Positions 17,703 through 24,663 of a stretch of DNA of 64,000 bases are shown here, piece by piece; position 1 is the first letter of the stretch, and every line of letters starts with the position of its first letter. The notes beneath the pieces are model-generated. The model made no database searches. It worked only from the letters and a program-made list of their open reading frames with translations, and was not told the DNA's origin. This DNA is from an uncultured bacterium (GTDB lineage: Bacteria; UBP6; UBA1177), in NCBI GenBank assembly GCA_905233945.1, contig CAJOFY010000001.1:28507-92506 (forward strand), in the 5' to 3' direction. Position numbers and translations under genes: made by a program.

Positions 17703-18350
17703 CTATTCAATCCCCAAAATTTTGTGCAATTGGAGCTGCAGTCTGATATTTTTATGAGTTTTGACGAACTTTTCAACTAAAGAAAACCACTCTCTGCCAT
17801 TTTCAAAAACAGGACTCAGATAAGTTTCGATTCCGCCAAGAAGATGAAGTTTTTCATCAATAAAATCAAGATCTTCCCTTGTTCCAGTCACAAATTTTAT
17901 CCACCCTGCACCGCTCTTTTTCAGGAATTCAATGTTTCTTTCGTCAAAAAGAGGATTTCCAGACGACGGAGTTTTCCAGTCTGTCGAAAAATAGAGCTCA
18001 GAACCTGAATTTTCAGCCGAAAAAGCGTGGTAAAGCGGTTCAAGTTCAAAACTTCCGTTTGTTTCAACTGATATTCTTTTGCCGCGGAGCAGTTTCAGCA
18101 GTTTAAGAAGTTCTTCCGCCTGGCACAGCGGCTCACCACCGGTAATGCAGACATCAAAGATATCGGATTTATTGATTTTTTCCGCGACTGCCTCAGGTGT
18201 ATCGAAGTAAAACGAATCACCTGAAAGCGCGTGTTTCGTGTCGCAGTATGAACAGTTGAGATTGCATCCGAAAAACCTGATAAATTCGGTCGGATAGCCC
18301 TGAAAGCGGCCTTCGCCCTGAAGCGAAGTGAAAAGAGAGTTGAGTTTCAT
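17703..18350 (-). CDS. queE: 7-carboxy-7-deazaguanine synthase (radical SAM)
   Basis: A 215-residue radical-SAM enzyme that converts carboxytetrahydropterin to 7-carboxy-7-deazaguanine, the committed step to queuosine. The N-terminus NSLFTSLQGEGRFQGYPTEF is typical, and the cluster cysteines are C29, C33 and C36 in GCNLNCSYCDT, a CX3CX2C spacing normal for QueE. VCITGGEPLCQ follows for SAM binding. Its start is 3 bases after the stop of the formiminotransferase-cyclodeaminase gene upstream, so the two share a transcript although their pathways differ (both touch folate/pterin chemistry). Tgt at 9091 uses the downstream product. Confidence 0.94.
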   Translation of the reverse strand: MKLNSLFTSLQGEGRFQGYPTEFIRFFGCNLNCSYCDTKHALSGDSFYFDTPEAVAEKINKSDIFDVCITGGEPLCQAEELLKLLKLLRGKRISVETNGSFELEPLYHAFSAENSGSELYFSTDWKTPSSGNPLFDERNIEFLKKSGAGWIKFVTGTREDLDFIDEKLHLLGGIETYLSPVFENGREWFSLVEKFVKTHKNIRLQLQLHKILGIE

Positions 18351-18353
18351 GCT

Positions 18354-20042
18354 TTAGCTGATTTTTTTCTCTACGATCGCAAGAATTTCCTCAGCTTCCT
18401 TATCAACAACATCGAGAACTTTGTTCATTGCATTGAAGGTTTCGCCGTAGAAGGGATCGTCTTTCGCGAAATTCTTGAGGTTGATCTTAACGTTGAGAGC
18501 TGCCGCCTTTACACCAGCCTGAACGAGCAAAGCACCTACGCCGGCATCGCTTGCAGCGTTGATGTTGCCGAATTCGCCGACGATTTTAAGGTTTGGAAGA
18601 AGCTCGTAAGTTTTTTCAAGAACGTGAAGCGGAACCGAGATCGCGTATTTGTTGGCTTCGTCCATATTTTTGTCCGCAGCCGCGATTTCATCGGGATTTT
18701 CTGCTTTTTTAGCCGCGTTCTGAGCCTTCATCGCCGCCATCATGATGTTGAAAGCGTTCGTGTCTTCGTCGATGAGATGAAGAAGTTCCGCACGTCTTAC
18801 CTGCATATCCTTAGCGACAGCATTCATCTTTTCGTTGTGCTCTTTGTAGCCTTTTTTGTTGTAAGTGAGGTTTGCGACCATGCTTCCAAGTGCCGCAGCG
18901 AGAGAGCCGCAGAGAGCTGCAACGGAGCCGCCGCCAGGAGCCGGAGCGTCACTTGCCAGAAGATCGGAAAACTCAGTTACCGTGATGTCGGAAAGTCCTT
19001 TTGTCTCTTTGACCATGTATTCGATGACTTTTTCTTCGGGTTTGAACTTGACTACATCGCTGAGTCCCAGGGACTGTTCCGCGATTTTAATGAGCTCGGC
19101 TTCGCTCTGACCTGCACATGTTCCCTGTTTTTCGAGGTAGTGGATGCCCGCTTCGATGAGAGCTTCTTTCGGAAGAACGCCGACGATCTCGCTGCCTGTT
19201 ACACGAAGCCCTTTCTCTTCCGCGAGTTTCGAAGCGGCGTCAAAAACGTGGAACATATTGGTTACGTGGTAATTCGTGAGGTTTATCGAGATCTGCGCCC
19301 TTTTGAAGTCATCGACATACCAGCCGATAGCCTTGCAGTTCTTGAACATTCCGGGATGCATGATCTTTTTGCCGTTTGCATCAAGTTTCGGGTTGCCGTC
19401 TGCGTCTTTTTCCGGGTAACCCTGCTCGCGGAGCCTCAGAGCGATCGCGTTTGCCTTTTTCGCGTTCGTCGTATTGAGGTTGATGTTGTAAGCGATGAGG
19501 AAATCACGCGCCGAAACAGCGGTTGCACCTTTTGTCGGACGGAATTCCGCCGGACCGAAATCGGGTTTCCACTTCGGGTCTTTGAGTTTTGCTTCAAGAC
19601 CTTCGTATTCGCCGGAACGAACTGTCGCAAGGTTTCTTCTTTCGGGGCTTGTAGCCGCGTATTCGTAGAAATAAACCGGATAGTCGAGTTCTTCGCCGAG
19701 TCTTTTGCCGAGGTCGTGAGCGATCTCCACACATTCGTCCATCGTTACGCCGCTGACCGGAATAACGGGGCAGACATCACACGCTCCGAAGCGGGGATGA
19801 GCACCTTTGTGGTGGCGCATATCAATGAGTTCGTGGCTCTTTTTGACTGCGGCAAAAGCGGCCTGTTTAACTGCTTCGGGCTCGCCGACAAACGTAACGA
19901 CAGTCCTGTTCGTGTCGTATCCGGGATCGACATCCAGCAGTCTGACACCGCTGACTTTTTTGATTTCAGCTGTAATCTTATCGATTACGGCCATATCTCT
20001 TCCTTCAGAAAAATTTGGAACACATTCGATGATTTTAGTCAT
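18354..20042 (-). CDS. Glutamate formimidoyltransferase / formimidoyl-THF cyclodeaminase fusion
   Basis: I start at the ATG at 20042 (562 residues), which has AAGGAG 8 bases upstream and gives MTKIIECVPNFSEGRD, the family N-terminus; a longer frame reaches 20111 without an RBS. Residues of about 1-330 are the formiminotransferase (RHHKGAHPRFGACDVCPVIP, PVYFYEYAA, FRPTKGATAVSARDFLIAYN, ISINLTNYHVT). Residues of about 350-562 are the cyclodeaminase (SDLLASDAPAPGGGSVAAL). The fusion matches the animal FTCD layout and would move the formimino group of histidine-derived formiminoglutamate to tetrahydrofolate, then release ammonia to give 5,10-methenyl-THF. No other histidine-degradation gene is in view. 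Confidence 0.94.
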   Translation of the reverse strand: MTKIIECVPNFSEGRDMAVIDKITAEIKKVSGVRLLDVDPGYDTNRTVVTFVGEPEAVKQAAFAAVKKSHELIDMRHHKGAHPRFGACDVCPVIPVSGVTMDECVEIAHDLGKRLGEELDYPVYFYEYAATSPERRNLATVRSGEYEGLEAKLKDPKWKPDFGPAEFRPTKGATAVSARDFLIAYNINLNTTNAKKANAIALRLREQGYPEKDADGNPKLDANGKKIMHPGMFKNCKAIGWYVDDFKRAQISINLTNYHVTNMFHVFDAASKLAEEKGLRVTGSEIVGVLPKEALIEAGIHYLEKQGTCAGQSEAELIKIAEQSLGLSDVVKFKPEEKVIEYMVKETKGLSDITVTEFSDLLASDAPAPGGGSVAALCGSLAAALGSMVANLTYNKKGYKEHNEKMNAVAKDMQVRRAELLHLIDEDTNAFNIMMAAMKAQNAAKKAENPDEIAAADKNMDEANKYAISVPLHVLEKTYELLPNLKIVGEFGNINAASDAGVGALLVQAGVKAAALNVKINLKNFAKDDPFYGETFNAMNKVLDVVDKEAEEILAIVEKKIS

Positions 20043-20147
20043 TTCAAACTCCTTTAAATTTAAATTAAAAACAGCATTTTTTCGCGTGAGAGTATATTCT
20101 GGAACAATCAAGTCAAGATTTTAAACTGAAATCCTGAAAAAGACTTT

Positions 20148-20465
20148 TTAAAACTTTGAGAAAAGCGCTTCAAGAAAAGCAAGAAGATCGTCGTAGAGTC
20201 CGTTTCTCTGCAAAAGGACGAAAGCTGATGTGATAATAACGGGAAAAACCATTAAAATAAAATACTTATACTCGTGTGTCGAAGTCTCCTTTATAAACTG
20301 CTCGTCGGGGTAAAGATCGGAAATTCTCAACTTCTGGCGCGGCCACTCCTGCGAATAACCTATATTTTCTTTACGACTTTCAGTAATCTGCGAGATTTCA
20401 GTCTGGGTCAGCTTTTTCTGTCTCGGCTTGAAATCAGCCGATGTCGCCATCGTGAGTTTTGCCAT
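20148..20465 (-). CDS. Small C-tail-anchored membrane protein, unknown function
   Basis: The 105-residue product is unfamiliar. Its N-terminal two thirds are polar and charged (DFKPRQKKLTQTEISQ, ITESRKENIGYSQEW). One hydrophobic segment, FILMVFPVIITSAFVLL (about 71-87), is followed by a short amphipathic tail ending ALFSKF. This suggests a cytosolic domain held at the membrane. A clear AAGGAG RBS supports translation. It starts 10 bases after the pgk stop and is the last gene of the glycolytic operon tpiA-yhaM-gap-pgk. No function can be given; a link to pgk or to the operon is possible from position only. Confidence 0.7.
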   Translation of the reverse strand: MAKLTMATSADFKPRQKKLTQTEISQITESRKENIGYSQEWPRQKLRISDLYPDEQFIKETSTHEYKYFILMVFPVIITSAFVLLQRNGLYDDLLAFLEALFSKF

Positions 20466-20475
20466 CCTTAGCTCC

Positions 20476-21681
20476 TTAATCCTTGAGAGCCTCTATTCCA
20501 GGGAGACTACCGTTGTTTTTCAAAAACTCCAGTGCCGCCGTTCCGCTCGGGAAAACATAATCGAATTTTCCGGCAACACCTGCTGTTCTGAGCATTTCGT
20601 CTGTATTTCCGCCGCCGGCAACCTTGTGTATCGGAAACTGCGCTATCTGAGAAGCCAGTTTCAGGCTGCCGATTGAAAACTGCGGTTTTTCATAGACACC
20701 AAACGGACCGCTCCAGAAAAGATGACTGCAGGACGCGGCTTTACCGGCAAAAAGCTCAACAGTTTCCGGACCAATGTCAAAAGCGGTCATTCCTTCTGGG
20801 AAAGATTCTGTTCTGCACACAACAGGCTCAGTTGAATTTACCGTTTCGGCTGCAATATGATCGACAGGAAGAACTATCTCGACCTTGCGGACTTCTGCAC
20901 TTTTGAGAATCTCTTTTGCAAGCGGGATTTTTTCCTCGTCAACCGGAGTCGCACCTATATTTTCACCTTTTGCAGCAAGAAAAACATAAGCAAGAGGACC
21001 GCCGACAATGATTTTGTCGGCAATTTCAAGCATCGGGCGGATGAGCCCCATCTTATCGGTTGTATTCGAGCCGCCGAGCATTATGCAGAATCCGTTTCCG
21101 TGCTCAAGACCAAGGAATTTCGAAAGTTCCTCTATTTCCTGTTTTGCAGCAAAGCTGACACCTTTCGTATCGACAAAACGCGGAAGAACGGCGATCGAAG
21201 TATCCTTTCTGTGGCAGACACCGAAAGCGTCGTTGATATATACATCGCACATTTTCGCAAGCTCTCGTGCAAAAGCCGATGTTCCTTTCTTCTCGTCCGG
21301 GTTGAACCGCAGATTTTCGAGAACAAGAATCTGACCGGGTTTAAGATCCCTCACCATCTGCATCGCGCCCATTCCGACACAGTCCTCGAAAAAATATATA
21401 TCCTGATCGAGAATCTCGGCAAGTCTGGCAGCAAAAGGCTCAAGCGTGTACTGAACATCTTTCTCGCTCTCCGGTCTGCCGAAATGCGAAGCAATTATCA
21501 GGCGGGCATTGTGCTCGAGAATATGCTTTATCGTCGGTATGGACTTATCCATTCTTGCAAAATCGGAGATATTTCCGTTTTCGTCAGCCGGAAAATTGAA
21601 ATCAGTCCTGAGAAGGACCCTTTTTTCCCTGATTGCAAGCTCGTTTACGCACTTGACGCCGAGAGTATCGAAAAAACCCAT
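20476..21681 (-). CDS. pgk: Phosphoglycerate kinase homologue with altered active-site residues
   Basis: The ATG at 21681 with a GGAGG RBS is preferred over an in-frame TTG directly upstream (401 residues). The N-domain is canonical: RTDFNFP, SHFGRP, LENLRFNPDEKKG, NDAFGVCHRKDT, the Arg and His residues that hold 3-phosphoglycerate. The C-domain departs from the family. GGAKVSDK reads GGSNTTDK, so the phosphate-stabilising Lys is Asn206. GGGDT reads GGGNT (Asn359). The glycine-rich GGGAS nucleotide loop reads PSGTAAL. WSGPFGVYE is kept. Its place between gap and a small membrane protein in a tpiA-gap-pgk operon argues for a glycolytic role, but the substitutions could slow or change catalysis. 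Confidence 0.9.
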   Translation of the reverse strand: MGFFDTLGVKCVNELAIREKRVLLRTDFNFPADENGNISDFARMDKSIPTIKHILEHNARLIIASHFGRPESEKDVQYTLEPFAARLAEILDQDIYFFEDCVGMGAMQMVRDLKPGQILVLENLRFNPDEKKGTSAFARELAKMCDVYINDAFGVCHRKDTSIAVLPRFVDTKGVSFAAKQEIEELSKFLGLEHGNGFCIMLGGSNTTDKMGLIRPMLEIADKIIVGGPLAYVFLAAKGENIGATPVDEEKIPLAKEILKSAEVRKVEIVLPVDHIAAETVNSTEPVVCRTESFPEGMTAFDIGPETVELFAGKAASCSHLFWSGPFGVYEKPQFSIGSLKLASQIAQFPIHKVAGGGNTDEMLRTAGVAGKFDYVFPSGTAALEFLKNNGSLPGIEALKD

Positions 21682-21693
21682 CAAATCCTCCGT

Positions 21694-22695
21694 CTAAGCA
21701 AAAAGTTTCTTCAGAACGTCGAACATTCTGTTGCTGTAGCCCCATTCGTTGTCATACCAGCTGAGCAGTTTGACCATGTTTCCCTGCATTACAGCCGTAT
21801 TGAGCGCATCAAGAATCGAAGAGTGCGGGTCTCCATTGAAATCGTGCGAAACAAGCGGCTCGTCACAGTATCTGAGAACGCCTTTCATCTGGCCTTCAGC
21901 GTATTCTTTCATAAGTGCGTTGATTTCTTCGGCAGTAGTTTCCTTTTCGATGACGAAAGTAGCGTCAACAAGGCTTACATTGGGTGTCGGGACCCTTATC
22001 GAAATGCCGTCAAGTTTGCCTTTAAGTTCAGGAATGACGAGGCTGATAGCCTTTGCAGCGCCGGTTGTCGTCGGAATCATGCTGACTGCGCCCGCTCTTG
22101 CTCTGCGGAGATCCTTATGCGGAAGGTCGAGGATGCGCTGATCGTTCGTGTATGAGTGGATCGTTGTCATAAGACCGTGTTTGATCCCGAAATGTTTGTG
22201 CATGATGTAGGTTATCGGTGCAAGACAGTTCGTGGTGCAGCTTGCGTTCGAAATGATATTGTGGCGCTCTTTGTCGTAAAGATAATCGTTTACGCCGTAG
22301 ACGACCGTCATGTCCTCGCCTTTCGCCGGAGCCGAGATGAGAACTTTTCTTGCGCCCGCTTCAATGTGAAGGTTTGCCTTTTCCCTTGCCGTGAAGCGGC
22401 CGGTGCACTCAAGAACGGCGTCGATTTTCATATCTCTCCACGGAAGGTTTTCCGGGTCTTTTTCAGCAAGGATCTGGACTTCGCGGCCGTTGACGATGAT
22501 CGAAGATTCTCCTGCCTTGACATCTTTGTCCCAAGTTCCGTGAACCGAGTCATATTTCAAAAGATGAGCCAGAGTTCTGGGATCGGTAAGATCGTTGATA
22601 ACAACTATTTCGACGTTTTCGTCACCTTCGGCGATTCTGAAAACCGCTCTTCCGATTCTACCGAAACCGTTAATAGCAACACGAATTTTTGACAT
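21694..22695 (-). CDS. gap: Glyceraldehyde-3-phosphate dehydrogenase, type I
   Basis: I start at the ATG at 22695 (333 residues); an in-frame ATG at 22707 overlaps the GGAGG RBS. The enzyme oxidatively phosphorylates glyceraldehyde 3-phosphate with NAD. Features are the Rossmann start VAINGFGRIGRAVFR, the catalytic Cys in SNASCTTNCLAP (about 151), HSYTNDQRILD, the RRARAGAVSMIPTTTGAAK loop and SWYDNEWGYSNRM. Length is standard. The pgk start is 12 bases downstream and the yhaM-like stop is about 21 bases upstream, all on the minus strand. Confidence 0.96.
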   Translation of the reverse strand: MSKIRVAINGFGRIGRAVFRIAEGDENVEIVVINDLTDPRTLAHLLKYDSVHGTWDKDVKAGESSIIVNGREVQILAEKDPENLPWRDMKIDAVLECTGRFTAREKANLHIEAGARKVLISAPAKGEDMTVVYGVNDYLYDKERHNIISNASCTTNCLAPITYIMHKHFGIKHGLMTTIHSYTNDQRILDLPHKDLRRARAGAVSMIPTTTGAAKAISLVIPELKGKLDGISIRVPTPNVSLVDATFVIEKETTAEEINALMKEYAEGQMKGVLRYCDEPLVSHDFNGDPHSSILDALNTAVMQGNMVKLLSWYDNEWGYSNRMFDVLKKLFA

Positions 22696-22716
22696 TTTTT
22701 CCTCCATTAAAAATTG

Positions 22717-23760
22717 TTATTCAAATTTTCCGGCTGATTCTTCATCGCTTTCATTGTTGTTTCCGTCGGCGTTTTCCTGTCTTCTGAAAAACGCCCTGTC
22801 CATCATATAAACAGGCTTTGTCCAGTTTCCGTCCATATTGTCGCCGAAGCACGATTTTACCGCGTCGCAGCTTGCATCCAGATTGTCACACGACGATACA
22901 ATAAGGGCTTCGAGCGTTTTCGGGCGTTTCGGTGAGCCGAACTCATACTGCCCGTGATGGCTTAAAATTATGTGGATAAGATCCATTTTGAGGTCGTTGT
23001 CTTCAGGGAAACAGGTCGAAACAAGCTTTTCAAGCCAGGTCGCACCCATGTAGATGTGCCCTAAAAGTTTGCCTCTGTCCGAATATCTGTCGACCATCGA
23101 AGTCGCGGGATTTATCTGGAATTCAAAGATTTTTCCGACATCGTGGAGCATCGAAGCCATGACAATCAAGGAAATATCGACACCGTATTTTTCGTCAAAA
23201 ACCTCAGCGACCGCAAGAGCCGACTGCGCAACAGAAATCGAGTGCTCCCAAAGTCCTCTTCTGCAGGCATGGTGCATGCTTCTGCCGCCGGGAATCGTCG
23301 TGAAAAGATGCCAGATTTTTTCGTTTTCCATGAACTTCAGAACAAGCTCTTTGTGCTTAGGAACAAGAACTTCCGTGAGTTCGTCCCACTGTTTTTTGAG
23401 CTCGTCGAAAGTGTAGAACGATTCCGGCAGAATTCCCGCGCACTCAGAATCGATTTTGTCGGGCGGCACGATAACGGCGTCGTTTACCGTTATCTGCATG
23501 TTCGAAAGATATTTGCCGGCCTTTCCCGTGAGAACGTGGATCACGTTTCCGGCCTGAACCGCGTCATTAGTTTCTTCGGTGATGTCCCAAACCTTTCCCG
23601 GGACAGTCGTTGCGCCGTCGAAAAGGTCCAGATCTATATATTTTTTACCCGTTTTGCCGACTTTTACAGAAGATTTTTTAACAAGAAAATAACATTTGGA
23701 ATCTGGAATTATGATATCGCCGTCTTCGATGTCGGCAACCATAAGTCTTGAATTTTTCAT
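22717..23760 (-). CDS. YhaM-like OB-fold/HD-domain 3'-5' exoribonuclease
   Basis: A 347-residue protein with an N-terminal OB-fold (about 10-105: YFLVKKSSVKVGKTGKKYID, LFDGATTVPGKVWD) and a C-terminal HD hydrolase domain. In the HD domain GLWEHSISVAQ carries the first His (about 170) and MLHDVGKIFEF the HD pair (about 203), with a further HIILSHHGQYEFGSPKRP motif. This order matches YhaM, a 3'-5' exonuclease of Gram-positive bacteria acting on RNA ends. The last 30 residues are acidic and low in complexity. Its insertion between tpiA and gap is unusual and could tie RNA turnover to the glycolytic transcript; that is only a positional inference. Confidence 0.85.
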   Translation of the reverse strand: MKNSRLMVADIEDGDIIIPDSKCYFLVKKSSVKVGKTGKKYIDLDLFDGATTVPGKVWDITEETNDAVQAGNVIHVLTGKAGKYLSNMQITVNDAVIVPPDKIDSECAGILPESFYTFDELKKQWDELTEVLVPKHKELVLKFMENEKIWHLFTTIPGGRSMHHACRRGLWEHSISVAQSALAVAEVFDEKYGVDISLIVMASMLHDVGKIFEFQINPATSMVDRYSDRGKLLGHIYMGATWLEKLVSTCFPEDNDLKMDLIHIILSHHGQYEFGSPKRPKTLEALIVSSCDNLDASCDAVKSCFGDNMDGNWTKPVYMMDRAFFRRQENADGNNNESDEESAGKFE

Positions 23761-23770
23761 TGTTTCACCG

Positions 23771-24508
23771 TCAGAAATTTACAAGTTTCATAAAAGACGA
23801 GGCTTTGAGGCTCGCTCCGCCGACAAGGGCGCCGTCGATATCTTCGTTTGCCATAAGCCCCTGGATATTTTCAGGTTTTACGCTGCCGCCGTAAAGGATT
23901 CTCGAATCTTCATAGCCGTATTTTTCCTTCATGATTTTACGGATGAAAGCGTGCATTTCCGCAGCCTGCTCCGGAGTCGCCGTAACACCCGTTCCGATTG
24001 CCCAGACAGGCTCGTAGGCGATCGTGATTTTTTCGGGCGCAAGCGTGAGATTATCGTCAAAAGCCGAATGAATCTGCTCTTTCAGAACATCGAACATAAC
24101 GCCGTTTTCCCTTTCAGGAAGCGTCTCTCCGACACAGAAAATGAGATGAAGACCGTTTTCCTGAACGAATTTCACCTTTTCGCGGATGAGGTCGTTCGGT
24201 TCGCCGAAGATCCTGCGACGCTCGCTGTGGCCGATGATCACAGCCTTAACACCCAGATCGGCAAGCATTTTTCCGCCGACCATGCCGGTGAAAGCGCCTT
24301 CAGCCTTAGGATAGACATCCTGAGCCGCGATTTCGATATTTTTATTTTTGGAAAGCGCCGAAGCAAGCGGAATATAGGGATAAGCCGGCGCAATGATCAC
24401 TTCATTTTCAGAATTTAACGCAGCATCGCCGAATTCGGCGAAAAAATTAATGACTTCACTCGTCAGATTGTTCATCTTCCAGTTTGCCGCGATTATTGTT
24501 CTTCTCAT
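23771..24508 (-). CDS. tpiA: Triosephosphate isomerase
   Basis: A 245-residue TIM-barrel isomerase of normal length. Catalytic residues are Asn9/Lys11 in AANWKMN, His near 92 in VIIGHSERRR and Glu near 164 in AYEPVWAIGTG; the phosphate loop is LYGGSVKPEN. AGGAGG precedes the ATG. It is the first gene of the minus-strand unit tpiA-yhaM-gap-pgk-small membrane protein, behind the promoter at 24576-24603. Confidence 0.97.
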   Translation of the reverse strand: MRRTIIAANWKMNNLTSEVINFFAEFGDAALNSENEVIIAPAYPYIPLASALSKNKNIEIAAQDVYPKAEGAFTGMVGGKMLADLGVKAVIIGHSERRRIFGEPNDLIREKVKFVQENGLHLIFCVGETLPERENGVMFDVLKEQIHSAFDDNLTLAPEKITIAYEPVWAIGTGVTATPEQAAEMHAFIRKIMKEKYGYEDSRILYGGSVKPENIQGLMANEDIDGALVGGASLKASSFMKLVNF

Positions 24509-24575
24509 ACAGACCTCCTAAAAAAACGATGTTTGACCGCACTTACTGCAACAAATGCCGTTAAACAAGCATGTA

Positions 24576-24603
24576 ATTATGCGGAAATTTAATTTTAAAT
24601 CAA
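24576..24603 (-). promoter_or_regulatory. Promoter of the glycolytic operon
   Basis: On the minus strand TTGATT (24603-24598) and CATAAT (24581-24576) have a 16-base spacer, about 67 bases before the tpiA ATG. The gap 24509-24663 otherwise shows no gene. Confidence 0.45.
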
Positions 24604-24663
24604 TATTTTTGAAGTTTTGCGAGGGCTTAAAAATTAAAGAAGAATCCGTTGCGAGAGAGCGGC

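Noticed and set aside
18624-20057. Long plus-strand frame (477 codons) opposite the formiminotransferase-cyclodeaminase gene
   Set aside because: It is the complement of a well-supported gene, has no RBS, and its translation shows no domain; codon bias of the real gene leaves the opposite frame open.
20857-22155. Plus-strand frame (432 codons) opposite pgk and gap
   Set aside because: It spans two clear minus-strand genes and their junction, with no recognisable motif or RBS.
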